The notes under the pieces were generated by a model. That model was not told the origin of the DNA. It made no database searches and worked only from the letters and a program-made list of their open reading frames with translations. Position numbers and translations under genes: made by a program. From Nitrospira sp. (GTDB taxonomy: Bacteria; Nitrospirota; Nitrospiria; Nitrospirales; Nitrospiraceae), in contig JANDJC010000015.1 of assembly GCA_024331045.1 (NCBI GenBank), positions 1 through 56,272 of the forward strand: 56,272 nt of DNA, in the 5' to 3' direction. This document shows positions 18,419 through 27,348 of the stretch, one piece after another; the first letter of the stretch is position 1, and each line of letters starts with the position of its first letter.

Positions 18419-19636
18419 CTATTCGCCTAGCACTTCCGCCATGATGGCTGCGATCCGATCCTGATCCTCCCCCGTCACATAACTGTGAGTGGGAAGGGTT
18501 AGAATTCTTTGCGCGAGGTCACGCCCTCCTGAGAGGGCTCGATCCTCCGGCTTGAGCCGATCTCGAAGTTCAGGAATGTCATTGATAGCGGACGGATACG
18601 AAGCGGTCGCTCCAATCCCCTCCCGCCGAAGAACGTCGATTACCTTCGCCCGGAATTCAGACGCGACTAAGACCGGATATCGCAGGTAGGCTGGTACAGC
18701 TGTGGCCTGCGGCACGATGGGACGGAGGCGAGCGCTCCATGGCAATCGTTTAGCATAGCCCTCAGCAGTGGCGCGACGCTGAGCCGCAAAGGCATCGAGT
18801 TGGGCGAACAATCGACTTCCCAACGGTGCCATCCATTTATCATATCGAGCGAGCGGGTAATCGGTCCGATAGACTGTCGTGCCAAGTCCCAAAAAAGGCA
18901 ATGAATTAGGAATCCAATACCGTCGGGGATGAAGAAAGGTCGCATAGACCAGCAACTTCACGACGTGAGTCAGCGACTCGCCTATGGTGCTATCCCTCAG
19001 TCTTTTGACTTGTGTGGACATGGCTGCTGCAATCTGATCGGAATTGGTCACCACCACACCGCCATCGATCGATGTGACATTCTTGCCCTTGTCGAAACTG
19101 TAGAGCCCCACATCGCCCCACGTGCCGGACTGTCGTCCCGAGACCGATCCGCCCAGACATTGAGCCGCATCATCGATCAGATAGATCCCACGCCCCTCCG
19201 TCAGGTGCCTCCACCGCTTCATATCATTGGGCAGGCCGTACAAATTGGTCGCCACCACCGCTAAGACCTTGGTTCCATCAATCTGCTCAAGATACTCCGG
19301 CACAAAGTCGAGGGTCTCAGGATCGACGTCAGCTAGCCTCACAGTGAGCCCAGCCTTGACCACGGACGATGGCACCGAAAAACAGGTGTAGGAAGGGATG
19401 ATGACCTCTTGTCGATGTCCTCCATCGAGTTCTTTGAGAGCAAGCAGGGCGAGGGTGAGCGCTGCACGACCCGTGGATACGAATTCACAAGAGCGGACCC
19501 CTACCTTGGCACAGAGAGAGGCCTTGAATGCTTCAAGAACCTCTTGGCCGGCCAGCACCGCTCCGATCGTGCTTGCCACATCAGCTAAGCTCACCGGTGT
19601 GCCGGCTGGAGGCAGGAATCGAAATCGCGTGGCCAT
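18419..19636 (-). CDS. DegT/DnrJ/EryC1-family PLP-dependent aminotransferase
   Basis: 405 residues from the ATG at 19636; the frame is open to 19861, but that part overlaps the FemAB gene and does not look coding. STGRAALTLAL (54-64) binds the cofactor phosphate, IDDAAQ (about 154-159) provides the Asp contacting the pyridine nitrogen, and Lys185 in SFDKGKNVTS is the expected Schiff-base lysine, positioned as in sugar aminotransferases. These convert keto-sugars bound to nucleotides into amino-sugars. The amino group is a natural target for the nearby acyltransferases. A 50-bp gap separates it from the FemAB gene. Confidence 0.88.
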   Translation of the reverse strand: MATRFRFLPPAGTPVSLADVASTIGAVLAGQEVLEAFKASLCAKVGVRSCEFVSTGRAALTLALLALKELDGGHRQEVIIPSYTCFSVPSSVVKAGLTVRLADVDPETLDFVPEYLEQIDGTKVLAVVATNLYGLPNDMKRWRHLTEGRGIYLIDDAAQCLGGSVSGRQSGTWGDVGLYSFDKGKNVTSIDGGVVVTNSDQIAAAMSTQVKRLRDSTIGESLTHVVKLLVYATFLHPRRYWIPNSLPFLGLGTTVYRTDYPLARYDKWMAPLGSRLFAQLDAFAAQRRATAEGYAKRLPWSARLRPIVPQATAVPAYLRYPVLVASEFRAKVIDVLRREGIGATASYPSAINDIPELRDRLKPEDRALSGGRDLAQRILTLPTHSYVTGEDQDRIAAIMAEVLGE

Positions 19637-19686
19637 GATAAACGCGAATTCCCTGACGGAGGCGAAAGAGAGAACCGGAAACTGAT

Positions 19687-20718
19687 TTAGGGAATCCCCT
19701 TTGCCACTAGTGGTCCAATGACCTTGGTAACTGGCAGAGGCAGCCGTCTCCACACATTGATGGCCAATTGAAATTTGGGGTTGGCTACATTGAGTTGAGG
19801 AATAGGGCCTCCATTCCTCATGACATACTGCCAATATAGTTGGGTGGAAAACGCATTCCACTTTTTCTTAAATGCTTCGCCACCTGAATCTACCGTGGAA
19901 CGGCCCAGATGATAGAGGTGGTAACCCCGTTCACAGGCATCTTTGATCATCTCCCAATAGAGCACATAGCTTGCCTCCACCTCCCGTGCCTTCGGAAGGG
20001 CTCCCAACCACATCCCTTCCACGACACCACGAAAATGGCCATTGAACGCTGCAGAAACCGGGACCCCCTGATGATCTAATACGAAGATCTTGATCGCAGT
20101 CGGAAAAGTGTGCAGTACTTGCGCAAAATAGTCTTTTTGATACAGCGGCGTTCCCAAGTTTAGCCAGCTGATGCTCAAGATTTCATAGAATGTCTCAAGC
20201 AGCTCGACTCCTCCACTTCTGACCGTCAGCCCTCTCTTATAAGCACGTCGGATATTGTTGCGGTGACCAGTTTTGAACGCATTCCACAGCGTATCGGGGT
20301 TTGGATCCAACAGAATGGTGACGCTGACCTTGTGTTCAGAAGTCGGCAAGTCTCCTCCCACCTTTCGCGTTCCGCGGATCTCCAGATATTTGATACCGTG
20401 CTGGTGAACGATGGACCTGGCTTCCTCAATCAACAATCGATCAATAGAGGGATCATCCGTACAGGGGCCGCCATAATTGACAAATGGCAGCGAACAGAGA
20501 ATCTTTCCGAACAGTCTGGTCTTCAAATAAACGAGGGGGAACACCCCCTTGATTTGCCCATCCTCCATTGCTGCCAGATAGAACGTTTGATGTCCAAAGA
20601 CCGACTCATTGATCCGTTTCCACCCAAACAAATGGTAGAACGATCCCTGCTCATGGCGGCTGACGTACTCATCCCAGGCCTGGGCATGACGATCATCGCA
20701 ATAGACAATCTGCACCAT
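19687..20718 (-). CDS. FemAB family XrtA/PEP-CTERM system-associated protein (third acyltransferase)
   Basis: 343 residues. SFYHLFGWKRI (about 26-36) opens the first GNAT domain, FVNYGGPCTDD (79-89) and TGHRNNIRRAYKRGL (about 150-164) match FemAB-type proteins, and HLGRSTVDSGGEAFKKKW (about 273-290) is the hallmark C-terminal stretch of the exosortase-associated subfamily (TIGR03019, from memory). FemAB homologues add amino acids to cell-wall precursors using aminoacyl-tRNA; whether this subgroup does so is unknown. Eleven bp separate it from the upstream SGNH-like gene. Confidence 0.86.
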   Translation of the reverse strand: MVQIVYCDDRHAQAWDEYVSRHEQGSFYHLFGWKRINESVFGHQTFYLAAMEDGQIKGVFPLVYLKTRLFGKILCSLPFVNYGGPCTDDPSIDRLLIEEARSIVHQHGIKYLEIRGTRKVGGDLPTSEHKVSVTILLDPNPDTLWNAFKTGHRNNIRRAYKRGLTVRSGGVELLETFYEILSISWLNLGTPLYQKDYFAQVLHTFPTAIKIFVLDHQGVPVSAAFNGHFRGVVEGMWLGALPKAREVEASYVLYWEMIKDACERGYHLYHLGRSTVDSGGEAFKKKWNAFSTQLYWQYVMRNGGPIPQLNVANPKFQLAINVWRRLPLPVTKVIGPLVAKGIP

Positions 20719-20729
20719 GGTGATCTACC

Positions 20730-21485
20730 TCAGGGATTGCTCTCGCCTTCGTTCAGTGATCCGATCCAGGCTAGTAGCCGAGTTGCGATTCTTGCTGCGG
20801 CCAACTCATTGAGATGGCCGCCATCGAACGTATAGTGAGAGACCAGGTGCGGAATCCCTTCCCCTCGATACCGAATGACCGAAGGGCGCCCGTCCGGATA
20901 CGTTGTTTCTTCTGCTGCAAGGTCGAATAACAGCCCCGATGATCCATAGGTGGCACGCAGGAGTTCGTTGTAAGCATGACGCTTCATCTGGGCAAGTCGC
21001 TCCGGATCCTCGCCGCGCCATCGATCTCTTATCCATTGACGGATTCCGCGCTCAAGGTGCCTCATTGGCACAGTAAGGTGGAGAAACGTCACAGCCGGAT
21101 AGGTCTTAGCAAGCCTATCCATCATGCGACAGTACGCCTCGAACAGACTACGGACGTCCGTCTGGGCCGTAAAATCCACATAGCATAATTTAAAGAACGC
21201 CACATCAACCGACTCTCCTACCCCGGATGTTATGACTGATTCAAAGTGCCGAAATTTTGACAGAGGATCCCGATTGTGGCCGACTCGAAAATGAGCAAAA
21301 ACCGGAAGCCGAAATGTTTCAGGATTGACGCTTTCGACAACGTGAAGACGCGCTTGGTCGTGGCCGTGGAACCCGTCAATCAGGTTTTTTCCAACAGACT
21401 GGTGGCCAAAACAGATCCGCTTTTGCAACAATCGATCCCACCGTATCTCATGCTGGTTTACGGACTGCTTGGAGAGAGCGCTCAT
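20730..21485 (-). CDS. SGNH-type hydrolase with a divergent block I
   Basis: 251 residues, no signal peptide or membrane helix. FGHQSVGKNL (26-35) is the likely nucleophile block, with Ser30 in place of the GDS serine; FKLCYVDF (about 97-104), FLHLTVP and the terminal FDGGHLN, with Asp221 and His224, complete an SGNH-like pattern. An esterase or acyl-transfer function on a sugar is a reasonable family-level guess, no more. It lies between XrtA (22 bp upstream) and the FemAB protein (11 bp downstream). Confidence 0.65.
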   Translation of the reverse strand: MSALSKQSVNQHEIRWDRLLQKRICFGHQSVGKNLIDGFHGHDQARLHVVESVNPETFRLPVFAHFRVGHNRDPLSKFRHFESVITSGVGESVDVAFFKLCYVDFTAQTDVRSLFEAYCRMMDRLAKTYPAVTFLHLTVPMRHLERGIRQWIRDRWRGEDPERLAQMKRHAYNELLRATYGSSGLLFDLAAEETTYPDGRPSVIRYRGEGIPHLVSHYTFDGGHLNELAAARIATRLLAWIGSLNEGESNP

Positions 21486-21507
21486 GGTCCGTCAGCACAT
21501 CTTGAGT

Positions 21508-23043
21508 TCAGATAGCGGCAGAAGTGGTGGAGAGCACTCGACCCAGTCGTGGCAAAACCTGTGTGACAAATTGGTCTAGAACATCGCTGGCTTGCTTGAT
21601 CTCTTCGGCTTCTGTTTGAGAGAGATCGTGCTCCACCCAAATGAACGCCCCATTCGTCCGGCCATAGATCATGGCATCGATCGCGGTGTAGATCTTCACC
21701 TGCACTGGCGTCGCCAACACTCGACCATTGAGATCGTACCAAAACACGACCATGCGTCGCTTTCCGTCTTCTGATACGATTTTCCGGTTGACTTGAACGG
21801 TCTTCCCTCCATCACTCCACAACTTGATCCGTATTGCACCGTTATGAAGCGATGGGGTTCCCGCGTGAATCAACTCTTTTCCTTGTGATTGTTTCTCAAA
21901 ATACCAAAACTTCAAACGGACCTCTTCACCAGCATCACTCCGGTATGCTAGTGAACGTTTCACATCGGCGAACGGCACGATGTCGCCCACTGGCATTTCT
22001 CGCGCCACCCATCCCCTATCAACCAGCGAGAGCTGGCCTTCATCCGAGGAAAGAGCGACAGGTCGAGAACGATCTACATAGGCCGATGCTCCAACTGCTG
22101 TCAGCACTGCAGCGAGGGCTGTCCAGGCGACCCCCATACGAGGCCACTCCACTTGCCACAAGCCTCGAGACGGGTTGATGGGGAGCGGTTGTTGTCCGCG
22201 AGACAACACCCACAATCCGACAAAGATCACTCCATAGCCGATCATCGAAGTAAACATGCCATGCAACGTGTGGTAAGGACCATGAAGGTCCCCGCTCAAA
22301 TCGTAGTAAGCCAATGCACCAATCAACGCCACACGCAGACTGTTTGCCAAGGCAGAGACCGTCACTGCCAAAGCCACAAGGCCTATGCGTTTCCAGACAT
22401 TGTGAAGCACAATAGTGGAGAGGGAAATGGACGTTGCCAAGACGGCAATCAAATAGTTGACGCCGCTGCACGATTTGGCAACTTCCAGCGTGATGTTTGG
22501 CAGATAGATGAAGATCCCGTTTTGGTAAACGGGAATACCGAACACCTTGAGCAACCAAACACCAAGATCTGCCGAAAGACGCTGAAAGGGAAAATGCAGT
22601 GGCTCGGTGACGGCATCCCATACAGGAATCATGAATCCTAAAAAGGCGATTGGCGCACCCAGCACTTTAAGGACTGGCCACCCGAACAAAAACAGGATCA
22701 CGCCCGGAAGAGTGATCAATAACGATATCTGCTGCACGGCTTGAACACCTGCAGCGCGGCCAATCATCAACGTCAATAACCCTGCTGCAACTCCGACCGC
22801 CCCTGCAAGATAACGAGGTTGGGGCTGCGCGGCCCACACGTGGTCCCGTCTGAGCCACACCAGATAGGCGCTGATGGCAGGAATCAAGAACGCGTAGGAA
22901 TAAAAGGAAATCTCCCACCACTGGCGGACCATGGCAACCAAAACATCCGCATAGCAGAACAGAAATGAGGCCGTGAGCACACCGCCAAGCGCCAGAACTC
23001 GCCGGTCGGTAACCGTCGAACTTATAGCCAATGAAGAGGCCAT
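21508..23043 (-). CDS. xrtA: Exosortase A fused to EpsI domain
   Basis: 511 residues. Residues 1-300 have about eight membrane helices with the exosortase catalytic residues: Cys192 in AKSCSGVNYL, Arg237 in NSLRVALI, and a His (258 or 261) in HTLHGMFTS. From about 310 to 490 follows a soluble EpsI domain, including FWYFEKQSQGKE and VFWYDLNGR, as in many XrtA proteins where the two are one polypeptide. XrtA cleaves and probably re-attaches proteins bearing a C-terminal PEP-CTERM tag at the inner membrane, in step with exopolysaccharide export. No PEP-CTERM protein is encoded in this window. The gene lies 25 bp after the NAD-synthase-like gene, in one transcription unit with it. Confidence 0.92.
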   Translation of the reverse strand: MASSLAISSTVTDRRVLALGGVLTASFLFCYADVLVAMVRQWWEISFYSYAFLIPAISAYLVWLRRDHVWAAQPQPRYLAGAVGVAAGLLTLMIGRAAGVQAVQQISLLITLPGVILFLFGWPVLKVLGAPIAFLGFMIPVWDAVTEPLHFPFQRLSADLGVWLLKVFGIPVYQNGIFIYLPNITLEVAKSCSGVNYLIAVLATSISLSTIVLHNVWKRIGLVALAVTVSALANSLRVALIGALAYYDLSGDLHGPYHTLHGMFTSMIGYGVIFVGLWVLSRGQQPLPINPSRGLWQVEWPRMGVAWTALAAVLTAVGASAYVDRSRPVALSSDEGQLSLVDRGWVAREMPVGDIVPFADVKRSLAYRSDAGEEVRLKFWYFEKQSQGKELIHAGTPSLHNGAIRIKLWSDGGKTVQVNRKIVSEDGKRRMVVFWYDLNGRVLATPVQVKIYTAIDAMIYGRTNGAFIWVEHDLSQTEAEEIKQASDVLDQFVTQVLPRLGRVLSTTSAAI

Positions 23044-23068
23044 CTCGAGTTTACAGCATGGAGATGGA

Positions 23069-24070
23069 TCAGCCGCCGGCGACCGTTTCTTGTAATCGCT
23101 CGATCAGCAAGGGTTCCATATGCAGGTATCGAGCAACGGCACGCTTGGCGTCGATGTCACGGTACACACGCTCGACTTGGGCTTCGCTCATTCCAAGTGC
23201 TTCAGCAACATCCGCCGGGGGCACTCCGTTGGTCTTGCCGTACAGGCAGAGATCCATCTGGTCATACGGAAGGGAAAAATAGAACTCCTCTTGAGATTGA
23301 GGAAGGGAATAGGTGTCCGTGGTTGGGGGGCGGTCGATAATTTCCCCCGGTACGCCGAGATACGAAGCCAATTGATAGACTTGCGACTTGTATAAATGGG
23401 CGATCGGCTTGATGTCCGCTGAGCCATCTCCATTCTTAACGAAAAATCCCAGATCATATTCCAATCGATTGGGCGTCCCCGCAACAGCGTACAGAAAGCG
23501 ATCAGCATAGTAATACTCCATCATCTTCCTGGTACGTTGCTTAAAGTTTGTCGCGGCAACCAGCGCCAAAAATGCCTCGGCTGTCAGACGGACCTTGCGT
23601 TGCTCGCCTTCCGGAGACTGAACCACGACATAGGAGATACGAAACTCAGAACTGTCGAGGGAAGAGAGTACCAATTTGGATTTGTAGCCTGAATGGTATT
23701 CGGGCACAACAGTACGAATCGCTTCGTCACGCCGCCGGTAACAGGCTGCGCCCCGAAGAATGTCGGAAATATCTTCGGTAAACGTCCGGATTCCCAGTTT
23801 TTCTGCCAGCAGATGCCCCAGGCGCAAACTGTCATCGGATGAATCAGACTCTGGCATAAACAATCCGATGACCCGATCAGCCCCCAACGCCCGGACGGCG
23901 AGCGCTGCGACCGTGCTGCTGTCAATACCACCAGAGAGCCCGACGACCACACCTTTCCGCCGTAACGTCGTGATCACCTTGTCTCGAATAAACGACGTAA
24001 TGCGCGCTACCTCAGCGCTTGCATCAAGACGGAGGTGATCAGGCGAAACCTTTCCCCTTTTTTCTTCCAT
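23069..24070 (-). CDS. NAD+ synthase-like amide-forming enzyme
   Basis: 333 residues from the ATG at 24070, which has GGGAG six nt upstream; a frame extension to 24154 is not supported. The PP-loop SGGIDSS (46-52) binds ATP, and later segments (ATNFKQRTR, GDGSADIKPI, LYKSQVYQLA) follow the NAD synthase family, which amidates an adenylated carboxylate using ammonia. It has no glutaminase domain. It is longer than the usual stand-alone NadE and sits inside an XrtA operon between a ligase gene and xrtA, so either it is the cell's NAD synthase caught in this operon or it amidates another acyl-adenylate; I cannot decide. Two TGATCAATA repeats and an ops-like sequence lie upstream. Confidence 0.82.
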   Translation of the reverse strand: MEEKRGKVSPDHLRLDASAEVARITSFIRDKVITTLRRKGVVVGLSGGIDSSTVAALAVRALGADRVIGLFMPESDSSDDSLRLGHLLAEKLGIRTFTEDISDILRGAACYRRRDEAIRTVVPEYHSGYKSKLVLSSLDSSEFRISYVVVQSPEGEQRKVRLTAEAFLALVAATNFKQRTRKMMEYYYADRFLYAVAGTPNRLEYDLGFFVKNGDGSADIKPIAHLYKSQVYQLASYLGVPGEIIDRPPTTDTYSLPQSQEEFYFSLPYDQMDLCLYGKTNGVPPADVAEALGMSEAQVERVYRDIDAKRAVARYLHMEPLLIERLQETVAGG

Positions 24071-24083
24071 GCTGCTCTCCCTT

Positions 24084-24105
24084 TGATCAATACCCGTGAT
24101 CAATA
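24084..24105. repeat. Tandem direct repeat TGATCAATA with 13-bp pitch
   Basis: Two perfect copies of TGATCAATA (24084-24092 and 24097-24105) are separated by CCCG. They lie just upstream of the ribosome site of the NAD-synthase-like gene. Each copy contains the palindrome TGATCA. Spacing near one helical turn could allow a regulator to bind cooperatively; no regulator is assigned. Confidence 0.6.
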
Positions 24106-24173
24106 TTCGGTCTCTCGAAAACTCTAGTCTATCGCAGCACGTTGTCACCCGCACAGCCTGTTGGCTTCCAGAT

Positions 24174-24185
24174 CACGCTACCGAC
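24174..24185 (-). promoter_or_regulatory. Second ops-like sequence (candidate RfaH-type loading site)
   Basis: On the transcribed (minus) strand the sequence reads GTCGGTAGCGTG, matching the E. coli ops core GGCGGTAGCGTG (from memory) at 11 of 12 positions. It lies in the 145-bp gap between the ligase gene stop (24216) and the NAD-synthase-like start (24070), downstream in the same direction as the RfaH-like gene. It needs testing; a single near-match of this length is not rare in a window this size. Confidence 0.45.
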
Positions 24186-24215
24186 CGAGTGCCAGGCCGT
24201 TGGGCAAAGGCGGTT

Positions 24216-27200
24216 TCAGGAAAAAGTCGGCACAGACTCTCCGGCCGCTGTTAAGACTATCTCGCGCAATCGATGCCGCAAGACCTTGCCTGACGGAGAT
24301 TTAGGCAACGAGGAGACAATGACAACCACTTTAGGCCGCTTATAGGGAACCAAGTGTTGCGCGCAATAGGCCATCACACCGCGCTGGTCAAGGGCTTCCT
24401 GCTCTTTGAGGGCTACGACGGCACAAATTTTCTGTCCTAAGATCGGATCATCAAGTCCAACCACGCCGGCTTCCAGGATTTGGGGATGCTGCAGCAGGAT
24501 CTCTTCGATTTCTGTCGGACTAATCCGATAGGCACCAGACTTGATCATTTCATTGTTGCGGCCAACAATGGTCACAAATCCATCTTCATCCATCCAACCA
24601 ACATCTCCGGTCCGTAACCACCCGTCCTTGAGTACGTGTGCTGTCAGTTCGGGTTCCTGCCAATAGCCCTGCATAATGTTATCGCCACTGGCCCAGATCT
24701 CCCCTATTTCTCCCGGCAGAGCGGTCTCGCCGCTTTCCTTAACGATCTTCAGCGTCACCCCACGAATTGCCCGACCAGCCGACCCTTTTTTCACATTCAA
24801 AAGTTCGGGAGGAAGAAAGGTCAGCCGGGCAGACGCTTCCGTTTGACCATACATCAAATAGAGCCGTTGATTAGGAAAAACGGTTCGGATCCGTCCTAGT
24901 AGATCAGAGGGCATGGGCCCTCCTGCATGTGTCAGGTACCGCAGGGAGGGAAAAGAAGCCGCTTTAAAAGAAGCATTGTTCAGCAACAGCGCATAGGTAG
25001 TCGAGACTCCCGATAAGCCCGTCACCCGATACCTGGCCATGGCATCCACCACAGTCTGCGGATACAACATATTGTTTTCGATGACCAACGTTCCCCCAAC
25101 GAAAAGATGGGTGAGCATGACGGAGTTCCCATAGGCATAGACGAAGGGCAGGACCGCCATCACGGAATCTTCGGCGGTCAACCGGAGATAATCCAGAATA
25201 GACGTTGTATTAGCAATGAGGTTTCGATGCGTTAACACGACCCCTTTGGGGCGACCGGTTGAACCAGACGTATAGATGACCTGCGCTGCGCCGATTGGAG
25301 CAAGGAATCCTGCATCACGATAGGGCATAGGTTGGAGAGAGTCGCCAGCCAAGACGAAGCGCAACCCAACGTCTTCAAAATGATCCATCCTCCAGTGTTT
25401 CACAGTCGGAGAGATAATCAGGCCCGCAGCCCCCACATGGTGCACAATCCGCAAAACTTCTTCGACCGTGGTCTGAGAATGGAGGGCCACCACGATCGCT
25501 CCCAGCTCCAGCACCGCCAGATAGACCGCTATGTACTGCGGAGAATTCTCCATCCAGACAACCGCTCGCTCTTCCCGCCTCAAACCAGCACCAGCCAACT
25601 GCTCGGCGTACCTCTCAACCAACCTGCGAAGATCACCATAGGTGTATCGCTCATCTTTATAAATGACCGCCGTCTTGTCATGATGCACGCGCATCACCTC
25701 GTTGACAATCTGTTCGATTCGAGCTCGCACGTGCGCGGAAGGAGCGTCGCGCTGAACAGCCCGCAACACAGACGGCGGATTCTGACACAAACTGACCTGT
25801 TCCAACGCTCGTTTATCGACCTTTCCATTCTCTGTCTTGGGGAGCATATCCACAAATTCAATGAATTTGGGAACCATGTGGTCTTCCAGCGATTGCCGGC
25901 AGTGCCGAAGAACATCGCTTTCCGTCGGATAATGTCCCTCACGCGGCCGCACGAACGCTTTCACGACGTACCCCAAACGAGGATCAGGCACTCCAATAAC
26001 TGCCGCCTCGGCAACCTCTGTCATGGCATGAAGGACATTTTCCACCTCTCGAGGGCTGACCTTTTTCCCACCGGTTTTGATCATGTCGTCCTTGCGACCA
26101 AGAAAGTAGAGATACCCCTCCTCGTCCATGCGAAAATAATCGCCGGTGAAAAGCACTCGCTCATCTCCCCACAACCCTGGTTTCAACACGCGAGCGGTCT
26201 CTTCCGGCATGTTCCAGTAGCCTTTCATCACATGAGCTCCCCTGACCACTAACTCTCCCACCGATCCTGGTCCAAGTCGATTACCATCGGCATCCACCAA
26301 ATAGATCTCTTGGTTCGGCATGCCTTTTCCTACCGACATCGGACGCCGATCCAATTCCTCCGGCGGGAGGTATGAAACCCGCTTGCACTCCGTGAGACCG
26401 TACATCGAGAAGAGTTTGGCCTGGGGAAGTCGTTCGCGCAGTCGTTTCAGATGGTCTACAGGTACAGCTGCTCCTGTCGTGGTCACACACCGAACAGAGG
26501 CGAAGTCATAGCTGCACGGCTTGGTTTCAAGCAACGAAGCAATGAGAGTTGGAACCAAGGGCAGGACCGTTACTCGTTCCTGCTCAATACGTTTGAAAAC
26601 TGCATGCGGATAGGCAAATGCTGGTTCCAGCACAATACGTGCGCCAACTTTCAGCCCCATCAACACCTGATACAATCCATAGTCAAAAGAGAGGGGAAGC
26701 ACATTCAGAATGACATCATCCGGCTGATACTCTAAATAAGAAAGAATCGAAGCTGCCGCTGAGCAGATGTTCAAATGAGTTAACATGACCCCCTTCGATT
26801 CGCCGGTGGATGACGACGTATAAATCAAGGCGGCCAAGTCGATATCAATGTGTCTCTTCGAACCCAGTGCAGCACCGGGTATCGGCTCCGCACAATGCTC
26901 AAACCACAGTGTGTCGAGACCATGGTGGGGGGATTTTAAGACCCCCGCATCGGGAGTGCCGACTTTTACCATGATTCTCAAGGCCCGGAGTCGCCCTTTC
27001 TCCGAAACGATCTCATCCTCACGTTTTGGCAGGACAACACAGCCTGCCGCTTGGCTTTGGTCTAAGACATAGAGCAGTTTGTCTGTCTTCACCGAGGGGC
27101 TCTGTAACACAAAAACCCCACCCGTCTTCAGCACCCCCCAAATTGCGACGACCGCCTCGATGGAGTTGTGAAGACAAATGACGACACGGTCGCCGCGCTG

Positions 27201-27344
27201 AATTCCAGCCTGGATCAGCGAGCGAGCCAGGCCATTGGCCCGTTGATCAAGCTCTCCGTAGGTCACCGACCGCGTCCCGGTTATGAGAGCGACCTTTTGA
27301 GGAGCACGAGCGGCGCTTGCTTCTAAAAATTCTTCGACCAGCAT
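24216..27344 (-). CDS. Tandem acyl-adenylating ligase (two complete AMP-binding enzymes in one protein)
   Basis: 1042 residues containing two full adenylate-forming enzymes. Module 1 (about 1-520) has A3 motif YTSSSTGESKG (175-185), TGD at 400-402, DDMIKTGGKKVSP and catalytic Lys508 in TENGKVDK. Module 2 (about 545-1042) has YTSGSTGRPKG (691-701), RTGDVGWMDEDG, NNEMIKSGAYRISP and Lys1020 in SPSGKVLRH. A linker of about 25 residues separates them; no carrier, condensation or reductase domain is present. Module 1 resembles the XrtA-associated acyl-CoA ligase (TIGR03098, from memory). The product should be acyl-AMP loaded on CoA or on the carrier protein encoded 4 bp upstream. Two modules could activate two different acids. 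All core catalytic motifs are intact in both. Confidence 0.9.
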   Translation of the reverse strand: MLVEEFLEASAARAPQKVALITGTRSVTYGELDQRANGLARSLIQAGIQRGDRVVICLHNSIEAVVAIWGVLKTGGVFVLQSPSVKTDKLLYVLDQSQAAGCVVLPKREDEIVSEKGRLRALRIMVKVGTPDAGVLKSPHHGLDTLWFEHCAEPIPGAALGSKRHIDIDLAALIYTSSSTGESKGVMLTHLNICSAAASILSYLEYQPDDVILNVLPLSFDYGLYQVLMGLKVGARIVLEPAFAYPHAVFKRIEQERVTVLPLVPTLIASLLETKPCSYDFASVRCVTTTGAAVPVDHLKRLRERLPQAKLFSMYGLTECKRVSYLPPEELDRRPMSVGKGMPNQEIYLVDADGNRLGPGSVGELVVRGAHVMKGYWNMPEETARVLKPGLWGDERVLFTGDYFRMDEEGYLYFLGRKDDMIKTGGKKVSPREVENVLHAMTEVAEAAVIGVPDPRLGYVVKAFVRPREGHYPTESDVLRHCRQSLEDHMVPKFIEFVDMLPKTENGKVDKRALEQVSLCQNPPSVLRAVQRDAPSAHVRARIEQIVNEVMRVHHDKTAVIYKDERYTYGDLRRLVERYAEQLAGAGLRREERAVVWMENSPQYIAVYLAVLELGAIVVALHSQTTVEEVLRIVHHVGAAGLIISPTVKHWRMDHFEDVGLRFVLAGDSLQPMPYRDAGFLAPIGAAQVIYTSGSTGRPKGVVLTHRNLIANTTSILDYLRLTAEDSVMAVLPFVYAYGNSVMLTHLFVGGTLVIENNMLYPQTVVDAMARYRVTGLSGVSTTYALLLNNASFKAASFPSLRYLTHAGGPMPSDLLGRIRTVFPNQRLYLMYGQTEASARLTFLPPELLNVKKGSAGRAIRGVTLKIVKESGETALPGEIGEIWASGDNIMQGYWQEPELTAHVLKDGWLRTGDVGWMDEDGFVTIVGRNNEMIKSGAYRISPTEIEEILLQHPQILEAGVVGLDDPILGQKICAVVALKEQEALDQRGVMAYCAQHLVPYKRPKVVVIVSSLPKSPSGKVLRHRLREIVLTAAGESVPTFS

Positions 27345-27348
27345 AGGC

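Noticed and set aside
19637..19861. N-terminal extension of the DegT aminotransferase
   Set aside because: It overlaps the FemAB gene, and aminotransferase homology starts after residue 75.
25332..26252. 306-codon open frame on the plus strand
   Set aside because: It lies opposite the tandem ligase, whose domains are clear; its sequence is rich in His/Arg/Pro as expected of an antisense shadow.
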